From assembly GCA_037349105.1 (NCBI GenBank), contig JAYJMM010000081.1, positions 1,178,001 to 1,242,000 of the forward strand: a DNA stretch of 64,000 bases. Direction: 5' to 3'. Below the pieces are notes generated by a model. That model saw nothing but the letters and a program-made list of their open reading frames with translations. It made no database searches and had not been told where the DNA came from. The first letter of the stretch is position 1; every line of letters begins with the position of its first letter. The translations under genes and the position numbers were made by a program. The stretch comes from Limnomonas spitsbergensis. Taxonomy: Eukaryota; Chlorophyta; Chlorophyceae; Chlamydomonadales. Positions 1 to 11,900 of the stretch are shown piece by piece.

Positions 1-391
1 CAAAGCCTCTCAAAAAAAAAGCCACAAAAGCAAGCATAGGGCCCAGAGGTGTCGGTAACGTCATTGACATACATAAGAGCAGATGGCACCCGTAATGCTC
101 ATGCAGATGGTGCAAGGCGTTAGCCTGTTGTTACATGGACTATCGCCACATTCGTTCTCACCAGCCGCATCCCGTTATGACATCTGTTGTTCATGGGGCC
201 GAGGGACTTGACTGCCAGCGTACTTCTGTTAGAGCCTCTGCCCATGTCCGTTTTGCACCGGCCTGTTGCCCTGTCTCCACACACAACGTCTTTGACTGTT
301 TTTATCGCTCTCTTTTCTAGTTTCTTGTGCTTGAACCCGTTTTCTGATACCTGTTCCATGCATCGGTCACATATGTTAAGTACTTAACATA

Positions 392-797
392 CCGTAGACT
401 TTATTTGTCTCCGCAAACGCCCAGATTTTTTTTTTGTTTATTACTCGGAATATGCAGAAAACACGTCATCGTAAGGCGCTCGGGCCGAAATCAATACTTT
501 TATTAGCTGCGCACCACACTGGGCAACTGCCCCTAACCCCACCGAACGGTACTCAAACTTGGGTTGCGCAGTACCGTTGTTGCATCTGGTAAACTGGTCG
601 CGGTGCAGATATTGCGTGTGCATCTGTACGGTACCGGTGTGTGGACAAGGTGTGACGCGCGTGCGCGCGCGCACAAGCAATCGTTTAATATTGCGTGATC
701 AGCCGCAAATGCGTCTATGAGGTAATTGTTTAAGTATTTATTAAGCCGCGAGGGCAAATTAATATTGATTTCTTGCGGAGGCAAAGCGCGTCTACGG
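392..797. mobile_element. Small non-autonomous inverted-repeat element in a TA target (family A)
   Basis: Starts CCGTAGACTTTATTTG and ends with the inverted GTCTACGG, flanked by TA at 390-391 and 798-799. Its interior matches, in reverse orientation, the copy at 34929-35520, including a CG-alternating stretch near 655-675. No coding capacity. The TA target duplication fits Tc1/mariner-like or similar DNA transposons; the family is inferred only from the ends. Confidence 0.75.
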
Positions 798-799
798 TA

Positions 800-1760
800 C
801 CATAGAACGTCTTTGACTCCGCTCGTAATTAAATAATTATTGGAGTGCGCGGACATGGCTGCGCGCTAATCTTAATTCAAAATTGCCGCTGCGCGGAGCG
901 TCAGTCAGGTGCCCATACAATTATTTTGGGGGTGCGCGGTATGAATTTAAAACAGCACTTTTTACACACACAAAATTGCGCGCTAGCGCGCGACTGTTTG
1001 ATTCGACATCCGTTCAATCATCCTTGTTAAGTGTGCCCAAATAGCCCTGCATAGTAAAACTACTGGTGACTCAGAGGAGCACTACCGGTACTCGTAGCTA
1101 ATATTACTGCTCAGGTTAGCTTCCATCCACTGGGCTCGCCAGTCGACTCGCCAACGCCTCTCCTCGGCCTGCTCGGCCTGCCAATCCTCCTCATCCTCCC
1201 GCACCTCCCTCGCCTCCTCCTCCTCCTCCCCCTCCTCCTCCTCCTTCTTCTTGTCCTCCTTCTTCTCGTCCTCCTTCTCAGGATCAGGGGAATCAGGAGG
1301 ATCTGGAGGATCAAAAGCAAGAGGAGCAGGTGGAGGAGCAGGTGGAGGAGGAGGGGGAGGAGGGGAGGAGGAGGAGGAGACGGAGGAGGAGGAGGACACG
1401 GAGGATGATGATGATGATAACTATGCTGACTTTTGCTGACCGTGTACCGGAGGAGGATGACTACGATATGCTGATGTTTGCTGCCCGTGTCGGTACCGGA
1501 CGTGGATGAATTTTGACTACAGTATGATGACGGTTGCTGACCTTGAGGGTTTGAACTAACTTTTACTGTACTGCCTGAAAGTGCTGCGCGGAAGGAAATT
1601 TAAATTATTTCCAGTGATGCGCGATGTTAAATTAAATTACTGCTGCGCGACGTTAAATTATATGAAAATTTCGTCGCTGCGCGACCGTTTTTTAAATTCT
1701 TTTTGGGGTGCGCGGCGGAATAAAAAAACTCTTTTTGGGGGGGTGCGCGGAGTCTAAGAG
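800..1760. repeat. Dispersed AT/CG-mixed repeat with recurrent GTGCGCGG motif, plus a GAG-rich block
   Basis: The segment repeatedly carries GGGGGTGCGCGG-like words (about 846, 930, 1705, 1745) next to AATTAAATTA stretches. The same vocabulary returns in inverted form near 6350-6420 inside aminopeptidase P intron 12, so this is probably a dispersed element. 1140-1430 is a pyrimidine-then-purine (CTCCTC/GAGGAG) low-complexity block. The open frames there are acidic or proline repeats and are not called as genes. Confidence 0.4.
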
Positions 1761-1975
1761 GTTCTACGGTGCCCTATGGGCTCTGCTGAACGCTCGGACG
1801 CGTGGGGCTGGTAGGGAATGACGAAACTCAGTTCCAGCTTCCATGCACAGCCTAGACAATGGTGCAGCCGTGCCAACTTCCCATGTGAGCGGGGCAGGAA
1901 CATGGAGCCCGATGATCTAGACAGTAGGAGAGAGAGAGGATCGTTTATCATGTTCGATCCTTCTTCAACCTATGA
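1750..1975 (+). repeat. Dispersed repeat module, second copy flanks the element at 34929-35520
   Basis: 1778-1960 (GCTCTGCTGAACGCTCGGAC onward) matches 34886-34926 joined to 35523-35655. The copy here is uninterrupted, so it shows the empty insertion site of the 34929 element. It looks like a fragment of a larger transposon with no recognisable coding region. Confidence 0.6.
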
Positions 1976-2479
1976 GATACCGGTATGGATGCCATAAGCC
2001 CTAAACCACTGGATCATTCCACGGTATTTCACAAATGCACTTAAAAAGTTCACAAAGCGTTTCCGCTACGCCCCAGCCTAAGGCTGCGAGTTTCTGCATG
2101 GGCCGCTCGCCTATATATCACGGCAATTGGTTCCAAAAGGCTCCGCGACAGATGTTTGGGCGTGCCGACAGTGGCTGGGTTCGAACTTCAAACAAATCTG
2201 AAGTCAATTGTACCATGCTTGACAGCCATGCCCTGATAACAAAAAGTCATTTGGGTGTTTACATAGACGCCATCAAAATAAGCTATGCGTCGTCCCGTCC
2301 ACAGTTTATATTTATTCCAGGACCCACAACGGCAAAGCATGACAAAAAACATGGGGGCCTACGTAACCCAGATCAGCTCCCAGCAAGTTTCTAGTTATCT
2401 CTAGAGGGCAGGTATTCAGCACAAGCCACTCCAATAATGCCAGGCACCACCGCCTGAGAGCTGGTGTACACTGTTTGCC

Positions 2480-2570
2480 ACGAGCCGCTCAAATAAAGAC
2501 TCTCCTTCGCCAAAGGACGCCTTTTAACCACCAACCACTCAAACCATGGCCGGAGGGCGGGTGTAGAAAC
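2480..2570 (-). repeat. Degenerate copy of the last aminopeptidase P coding segment
   Basis: On the minus strand this reads FEWLVVKRRPLAK, against [13 protein letters not shown] at the end of the true exon 15 (2990-3076). It lies about 450 bp downstream of the stop codon, without the stop in the same place. It is a duplicated exon edge, not a second gene. Confidence 0.6.
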
Positions 2571-2989
2571 GCATCCTAATATAACGGTGACAGTGCATGC
2601 ATGGAACCAGACCAGCGCCGCTACCAGCATTATTTTTGCATGGCTCAGCTACATTTTATCTACCGCCAGGCCTTCTGCCTAGGGCCCCACGCTGTTTGGG
2701 CCTGTCCCTAAAGATCGGTCTAAAGGTTTGGCCCCCATGCTTGCTTCCAGTGCCCTAGCATCAAGGTGACACTAAGGGAGCGGGGGGGGTGCTGGTCCTC
2801 TGGGCGACGCTACAGACTTCCACCAGTTGTACCAGGACAGGCAGTGGGGGGAGGCCCTGTCTCACGCTGCTTGGCCCCCCTCCGTCCTTTGGCGGCCCCA
2901 AGTTGAACGGGGACTCGTCATAGCCGAAATAGTCGTCAATGTTTGCTGCTAGGGAGCGATTCATGATCTTCAACGACTCTAATGATGTC

Positions 2990-5900
2990 TTACTTCGCCA
3001 GAGGGCGGGTGTTGAGTTTCAGCCACTCCAACACCTTGGGCCTGTCTTGGACGCGGGGCGACACTGCTGCCCACACCTGAAGGTGCAGTGTGAGAAGAGC
3101 GAAGTAATAAGGAGAGGGGAGCGATGAGAACGGCAAAGTGAAGAGATAGAGGAGTGGTGAAAGAGGAACTTGTAGACGTGTAGAGCCATGCCACCTCCCT
3201 AGCAGCATTCATGAGGGAGGTATCCACCCGCCCATCCATACACACATTTATGTCATGATGTGACTCACCTTCTCATGGAACGTGCCCCGAGCCATGAACC
3301 CTCCTAGCTCCATTCAACACTCCACCCATATCGCACCACCCATTTCCTCGTGAATGTGTCCAACCAAGCCACCCCCTGAGGTAGCATGACTGACCCTATT
3401 CTATGTCATATGAGAGGTGTCCACCCAGCCCCCCATCAATACACGCATGATGTGACTCACTTTCTAGTGGCACATATCAAGCCATGCCACCTCCCCAGCA
3501 GTCATGAGGGAGGTATCCATCCCCCCCATCAATACACAAACGTTGTGATGTGAATCACCTTCTCGTGGTATGAGTCGAGCCATGCCACCTCCCCAGCAGT
3601 CATGAGGGAGGTATCCACCATCTTGGTCTGAATAGGGACCATGGTCAGGGCCTCAAAGCTGAAGAACGCGGAACCGCCAAACCTGTGGGACAACAGATGC
3701 AATGGGGAGCAAGGTCAGCACCACAAAGCTGAACGATTAGGCGGCGCTCTAGTACCTTCCGGACACATGGCGAATGTGGATGGAGCACGTATGGTAGGAC
3801 ATGGGGGGTCAGGAGGGAGCAAGTGCATCTGTGTCAAGAGGGAGTTTGGGAAGAGGAGGAGCAAGTGCATCTGTGCCATGAGGGAGTTTGGGGAGAGGAG
3901 GAGCAAGTGCATCTGTGCCATGAGGGAGTTTGGGAAGAGGAGGAGCAAGTGCATCTGTGCCATGAGGGAGTTTGGGAAGAGGAGGAGCAAGTGCATCTGT
4001 GCCATGAGGGAGTTTGGGAAGAGGGGGTGAATGTGTCATCTGTTAGAGAGGTGTCCACTGTCTTGGTCTGGACAGGACCGCAAGGCTACAGCCAAACCTG
4101 CGGGACAAAATATGCCATAGGGAGCAAGGTTGGTGTTACCAAGTTGACGCAACCAGCCTCAGCCTTTTGCGAAAGGGCCAAGCAGAGCGAATCAGGAGAC
4201 CAGAAACGAAAACCGAAACAGACACCAGAGACAAATAAAAGCACCGCAAGGTCAGCGCCTCAAACCTGAAGCCAATCCTGCGGGTTTAGGGTTTAGGCTT
4301 GCAACAGATGCAATGGGGAGAAAGGTCAGCGCCTAAAAGCTGAAGGATACGGCGCCGCCAAACCTTCGGGACAAGCTTCCAGAACACTCAAATACCCGTG
4401 TACCTATGGAGATATAATTGACCGCCCTGTGGGATCTATGGAAAGAAATAAAGCTACACCACGAGGGAGGCGCGAGTGTTAAGGAAACAGCGCTGCCTTG
4501 GCCGAAGCCACATCCGCGCCGTTACCGTCCATGGGCCTACGGAAAGAAAGAAGTCTGCGCCACGTGGGCAGCGTGAGATTTAAGGAAACAGCGCGGCCTG
4601 GGCCGAAGCCACATCCGCGCCGTTACCGCCCGTGGAGCTATGGCGCCTATAATTGACCACCCTGTGCGACGCATCCCATGTGGCTGGCTGGAGCCCGTGG
4701 AAGTGAGACACGAGGGATTATGGATAAAGAAAGCGAATATGTGCTGGTAACCTTAAATTGATTTTTATGTCCACATTTGGCTAGACCCTCCCCAACCCCA
4801 CCCAGCCCTATGTTCCCAGCCCTGTGTACCTGTTGGCTGTAGGCACCTCCTTGACCACGGCCAGATTCTCAATCCGCACGCCAAAGTTCCCATCCTCGTA
4901 GTAGCCAGGCTCATTACTGCATCAGACAGACACACAAACATGAAGACAATCTGCACTAACTGGTAACTGCAGCAGGGTGCAAGGAGCCGAGGTCTCGAGG
5001 GCGGGCAAGGAGGACCCACTCGTTGCTGCAACAGACAGGCGCACACAACTGATTGAAAACAATCCGCAGTAATTAGCGCTGTAGCTTTGCTGAAGAGTAC
5101 AAGACCAGCTCTATAAGGCGGGCAAGGAAGACCCGCACATCACTGCACTAAGCAGACCGAAATAATTGAAACAATTCTCAGCAATTGTTGCTGCTGCTAT
5201 GCACAAGGGTACAAGAAGCACAGATCCAAAAGGTGGGAAAGGAAATCTGGCATCGGGCAGGCAAAAATAATTGAATGGAATCAGTAGGAAAATAGTCATT
5301 GGTGCTGCATTTGAGTCAAAGAAGCTCCACTCCTAGCAGGGTGAGGGGGGGCTGAAGATCAGGTCGGCTCATTCCTGCATCAGACAGGTACAATTAATGG
5401 AACAAGTAATGGAAACAATATATAATGATTAATGCTGCTGATCTGCATAAGAAGCCCTGCTCCTTGCTGCAGCAGGCGGGCAAGGAAGACCAGGTAAGAG
5501 TCACAATATCCCAGCTCAAAAAACTCATAATCTCGGTATGCTGCTGCAGGTGCGCAAAAACAAGCAATCAGATTTGGTTTCAGGCAGGCACTTGAACAAT
5601 CATGTGAAATGACAAATACCGGTAATCTGTTTTTTGTGCCAGCCAACACCAAAATAATAATGCTTTATCACCAAAAGAATACGGTAATGCTTAATCACCA
5701 AAATAATCATGTTTAACCACCAGAAGAATAATGATTATTCACCAAAAGAATCATGTTTAATGCCTCAAAAAACGGGTAACTGCCGAACAGCGCGACAGGT
5801 GCCCAGTAGGCGATGCTCCGCTGCACGAACGCGACGCACAACTTATCTCCCCTGCACGCAGTCAGGCAGCGAGTGTCTAAAACAAAGCTCACAGCTACTA

Positions 5901-8900
5901 TGACAGCAGAGAATATTATGAGGCCCACTCACCCACAGGTGGTGGCAAACAACGGAACAGTATTTCACATGCAACCAGCTTTGAGATCATGGTTTACCAA
6001 ACTTGGAGTTAAAGTCCAAACTGATGCTCAAGCTCACTTGAACATTCTGGGTTTAGGGTTAAGGGCTTAACCCTAAATTATGTTCAAGCTTACCTAAACA
6101 CTTTAAAACAAGCTTCTCATCTAATCATTAAGCGGGCAAACAACAATTAAGTATTTCGAATTTAGCTGCTTTGACAAGGCAGTACTCAAAATTGAAGTGC
6201 TGAAATCCTAATTGTACCGTAAAACGGGATAGGGTCTGCAGCATACCTGTTGAGAACTGATATATCAAGTTCGTCACTAAGGCAAAAAGCACCCCTACTC
6301 CGCGCATGCTCAGCTGGAATTTATTTGGTGCCGGAAACACTCCTCTGCGCACCCCCAAAAGAATTGTTAACAATTATTCTGTCGCGCACCACTCCGCGCA
6401 CCTCCAAAATAATTAATTAAGGCAGAGTCACACCGGTTTTACGGTACTCCAAGTGCATAATCTTGGACATTACCTGCACACCATGCGGGCAGCCAGCGGT
6501 GTGGTGATATTGAAACGTGAGGCGATGCCTTGGGGGCCCTGCGAGGGTGAAGGACTCAGGGTTCAGGGTTCTGGACAGGATAATGGAGTAGGGTTCAGGG
6601 TCCTGCACAGGATGGTTCAAGAGACCTGGAATATTTTAGGGTCAAGGGTTCAGGGACTCTGGTTATGGTTCAGAGCCCTAAGATGTTAAGGGTTTAGGGT
6701 TTGTGGCGGATGCTTTAGAGACCTAGGATGCTCAAGGGTCTAGGAAATGTGGCCGATGGCTTATAAGGCTCATGTTGACGGGACCCATTAGGCAGATCCA
6801 ACCGAAGTCGGAGGGCAGTTTGGCTCCCGCTGGCCGACCAAACTGCTGAGGCAGTTCGGCTTTGGCCGGGTAGAATTTTAAGGTCTGTGACTTAACTGAT
6901 AGAAACTATAGTTTGTCAAAAGTCACATGAGTCCTGTACAGCATCAGGGGACGGGGGAAGCGATTGTGCAGGACAAGTGTGGATAGCTTATTGCAGTGTC
7001 CTTCGTACCACCTTTGGCAGGCCACTGGGCAGCCACCACTGGGCAGCCACCACTGGACAGCCGACCACTGGACAGCCACCACTGGGCAGCCACCACTGGG
7101 CAGCCAGCACTGGACAGCCCACCACTGGGCAGCCACCACTGGGCAGCCACCACTGGGCAGCCCACCACTGGGCCCATCCAAGGGGACCAAAACTGGACCG
7201 GCTTGAAGCTCAGGCCCGAGCCAGGGTCAGGTGCTGGGCGCACGCAGTAGGCTGAGATGGCAAGCTCAAGTGGTGGGCTCGGATGGTGGGTTCAGGGAGG
7301 GTTGCAGTGGGCTCGAATGGCGGGCCGATGTGATGGGCTGGCGGGCGCACCTCGCGCAAATTGACACTCTGGCCGATGTATGAGGGCTCAAACGGGGGAC
7401 ACCATGAGGGCACATCTAGTGGATGCAGGCGGGCACAGGGAACGGGATCTGACCATTTTGGTGGGGGGGCTGTCAGGCGCACCTCGTGCACGTTGAGCGC
7501 GGCACCAACACCGGTGCTATGGCAGTAGTTGAGATTTAAGGGTTTAAAATTAAGGGCGCACCTCGTGCACGTTGAGCGCGGCGCCAACACCGTGGCCGGT
7601 GCCGTGGCGGTAGTTAAGGCCCTCACGCCAAAGTGCCAGGCGGGCGAGCGCGTCCAGCGCGCAGCCGGGCGTCCCCTCGGGGAAGACGGCCTGATCCAAC
7701 GTGATGTGGCCCTGAGGCAGGGTGGAGGGTTGAGGGTTGAGGATTGAGGGTTAAGCTGCACTGCAGCCGGGGCACAGCAGGAAACATGCACTTCTGCATT
7801 ATGTGGCCCTGCGGCAGGGTTGAAGGTAGAGCTGCACTGTAGCCGAGCCAAATGCCAGGAGGTAGCTAAACTGTAGCTGAATCTTAGCTGAGGGACAGCG
7901 AACAAACAAACTCTCACACTAATGGTAGGGGGCCTGATCTAGCATTATGTGGCCCTGCGGCAGGGTTTAGGGTTTACGGTTTGGAGTTCAGGGTTTGAGC
8001 TGCCATGTAGCCGGGAGCCCCTTGGGGACGACGGCCTGATCCAGCGTTATGCGGCCCTGCGGCAGGGTGGAGGGTTGAGCTGCACTGTAGCCGGAGCACA
8101 GCGGGAACATGCACTTGTGCATTAGGGGGGCGCTGATGCCTGCGAAGATGCGCATGTAGGCCATTCTATGATGCTCTGTGAGGGTGCCGAAGGGCATGGT
8201 GCCCAGGTAACCTTCCTGGCCATACACAGTATAGGAGGTATTTTATTATGAACTGTAGCTGAATTGTATATTAAGAATTGTAGAAAATAATGACCTTCAA
8301 AAGACGCGCAAGTTGGCCATTCTATGGCGCCATGTGGGGTTGCCAATATGCATGGTGCGCAATAAGCCTTCCTGGACTCTCACGAGACCTCCGACCAGAT
8401 GCAAGAGGTAGCTGAACTGTAGCTGAATTGTAGCCGAGGGACAGCAAGGAATAATGCACTTGCGCTCTAGGGGGCCCATCTTACCTGCAGGACACGTGCA
8501 GGCCATCCAGTGGCGCTTTGGGGGGGTGCCAAAGTGCATGGTGCACAAGAAACCCTCCTGGTCACACACGAGGCCTCCGGCCAGAATTGTTGCGGTAACG
8601 GCAGGACATAACTACCTGCAAGACGCGTGTGTAGGCCATCCGGTGGCGCTCGGTGGGGGTGCCAAAGTGCATGGTGCGCGTGATGTCTGTGGTTCCGCAG
8701 TCGTATTGGCCACCAGAGTCGAGCAGCAGCAGCGTCTCCCCATCCACAGTCCTGCACCAACAGGGGGGCGGGAGCAGGAGTTACACATGTGGGTCAGGCG
8801 GGAGTTCCTAATGAGATGCGCGTTTAGGGAGAGGCCTGAGTCGAGCAGCAGAGTCTCCCCATCGACGGTCCTGCACCAACAGGGGGGCGGGAGCAGGAGT

Positions 8901-11900
8901 TACACATGTGGGTCAACTGTGACTGGAACTTCGTTAGATAGGATCCAGGACAACGAGCATTGTGGCAAAACGAAAAGAATACTTTTCTCCCGGCCAGGGG
9001 AGAGGGAGGAGGGGTCATCTTCGGTGTCATATTGAGGCACGGGCTCTTTTCAGCAGCGTAGTAGCATACAGTCACCGATAATCACATATCAACCAGATGC
9101 CACTAGATTAATTATCCAGGGGAACACAATATTGTCGCAATATTGCCCCCCCCCCCCTTATCCCCCCCACTCTGGCACTTGCCTTCCCACGCTCGGTATT
9201 AGATGTGATGGCTCCATTGGGCCCGCCCCTTTAAAACATAACAGCACTGCCCGTAAACGCCCACCTGCATACCGATTACATATTACAAACCTCCTCTTCC
9301 ACCTACCCACCCACCCACCCACCTACCTACCCACCTACCTACCCACCTACCTACCCACCTACTCCCCCCACTTACCTGCACTTGCCCTCCTGTGCTCGGT
9401 AGTGGATAATGGCGCCGTTTGGCCCAGCCCCCGCAATAGTGGAGAAGCTCAGCCCGACAAAGCCTTGCTGTGCCGCGCGACGAGCAGTCAGCTCCTTGTC
9501 CACCTGGGTGAGGTAAGGGGAGGGGTTAAAAACAAGTTGAGGATTTAGGGTCGAGGGTAGGAGGTAGCTCAACTAGCGCAACAAGCAGTCAGCTCCTTAT
9601 CCACTTAGGGTAGGAGGAAGCTCACCTAATGCTGCGGCCAAACAGGTGGTTTCCTGAATCCACACCTCAGGGCATATCGTCTGCAAAGTGCAAAGGGCCT
9701 GCCTCAGGGCCCGCCTCAGTGCCTCAGGGCCTGCCTCAGGGCCAGCCTCAGGGCCTCAGGGCCTGCCTCAGGTCTTGCCTCAGGGCCTGCCTCAGGGCCT
9801 GTCTCAGGGCATATCGTTTGCAAAGTGCGAAGGGGCCTATTCACGGCAGGTACCGTGACAAGAATATTGTGTTGTGCCATACTGGTGGTTGGTGCCACAC
9901 AGGTGGTGGCGGTGGTTATTTTAAGAAGGGCTGACGAGGAGAATGTAAGCATGCAGTCAGGTCCATGTCCTCCTGGGTAGGTGGAGAAGGGGTGCAAGGT
10001 TTTCGCATACTTCATGGGCTGCAGACAGCGTTTCCTGTTTCGTTTTCGTTATTTCAATGTGCAGCATACCACTCCCCCCAGGGCTGCGAGCAGCCACCGC
10101 AAGGCTGGCAGAGACTCGACCACCACCGGCCGACAGCCGACGGCACACCCCACAGTTGGCCGTGTGATGGGAGGGAGGCCCCGCCTGGCTGTCCTATGGC
10201 ATTCCTTGCTTCCAGAGGTGCATTTATTTTGATTATTTTGTATTTTCCATTTGTAGCAGACCACTCTCCAGAAGGCTGTCGAGCAGCCACTGCAAGGCTG
10301 GCAGAGACTCGACCATGACCGGCCGACAGAGGACGGCACACCCCACAGTTGGCCGTGTAATGGGAGGGGGTCCTCCTGGCTGTTGTATGGCAAACCTTGC
10401 TTCCTGATGCGCATTTGTTTGTATTTGTAATGCTCAGCAGACCACTCTCCAGAGGGCTGCCGGGCAGCCACCGCAAGGCCGGCAAAAAGGATGAAGGTTC
10501 GAAATGTGGGGTACAGGCTTCTGGAGGCAAGGGTCCATTCACCTCCACCTCCATTATCGCGACGAGAGAGTTGAGGGTCAGAGCTCATCCTTAAAACCTA
10601 ACAAGTTGAGGCCCATTCACTACAACCGCCATTATGGTGGCGTGAACATCTCCTTGATATACGTGAAAAATATGGGGTGGAGTTAAGGTTTCAGGGTTTT
10701 AGGGTTCAGGGTTTGGGGTTAAGTTTTAGGATTTAGGATTAGGGGTTTACCACTTAGGGGTTGGGTCCACCGCGACCTCCGTGACGGTGTGGCCAGACGA
10801 GACTGTTTCCGTGCCAAAACCGAAAAAGGATTTAGTGTTGACTGTCGAGAGCTCAGTATCTGGGGTGGATATTAGGTATGGGCCAATGAAAGGTCAGGGA
10901 CTCCATCCACCCACCTTAATCTCCGTGATAGTGCAAGAGGAGACTGTTCCTTTGCCAAAACTGAGGATTTCGTGTCTTGGATTTAGGAAGGACTTCGTGA
11001 TGAATGTTTAGAGTTCAGGGCAAAAACATTATGGAGGTTAAGGGTTTAGAGTTCAAGGTTCCCAATTTTAAGTAAACTGAATGGGAGGTTCAGGGTTCAG
11101 GGTTTAGGGCAAATATACCAAGGAAGTCAGACTCAGGCCGTGCCTAGGTGCACCTACCTCAACCTCCGTGATGGTGCGGCCCGAAGAGATGGTCTCCTCC
11201 AGGAAGGTGAAGAAGTCGCACAACGCCACAGCATCCCGGAGATGGGCTTCCACAAAGCCGGCCTGCACGAAAGAAAATACATTCGAGCGATTCTCCAACT
11301 AGACTGCAGCAGCTCTCCCATGGGTGGGTTTCAATGAACCCGGCCTGTTCAGAAGGGAAAGTATGTCAGCAAAAGGTCACTTGGACTACAGCAGCTCACC
11401 CAGGGGTGGGTTACAATGAACCCGGCCTGTTCAGAAGGGTAAGTATGTCAGCAAAAGGTCACTTGGACTACAGCAGCTCACCCAGGGGTGGGTTACAATG
11501 AACCCGGCCTGTTCAGAAGGGAAAGTATGTCAGCAAAAGGTCACTTGGACTACAGCAGCTCACCCAGGGGTGGGTTACAATGAACCCGGCCTGTTCAGAA
11601 GGGAAAGTATGTCAGCAAAAGGTCACTTGGACTACAGCAGCTCACCCAGGGGTGGGTTACAATGAACCCGGCCTGTTCAGAAGGGAAAGTATGTCAGCAA
11701 AATGTCACTTGGACTACAGCAGCTCACCCAGGGGTGGGTTACAATGAACCCGGCCTGTTCAGAAGGGTAAGTATGTCAGCAAAAGGTCACTTGGACTACA
11801 GCAGCTCACCCAGGGGTGGGTTACAATGAACCCGGCCTGTTCAGAAGGGAAAGTATGTCAGCAAAATGTCACTTGGACTACAGCAGCTCACCCAGGGGTG

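Noticed and set aside
1082..1439. Acidic Glu/Asp-rich and Pro-rich open frames
   Set aside because: A purine/pyrimidine simple repeat read in several frames on both strands; no conserved motif or splice context.
4840..4920. Possible truncation of aminopeptidase P after the NEPGYYED exon
   Set aside because: Exons 14 and 15 were found at 3682-3559 and 3076-2990 with matching phases and the expected C-terminal motifs, so the gene is complete.
7562..7917. Possible pseudogene status of aminopeptidase P because of many broken duplicate exons
   Set aside because: One intact copy of every exon exists, all phases agree, and all five metal ligands are kept; broken copies are all intronic.
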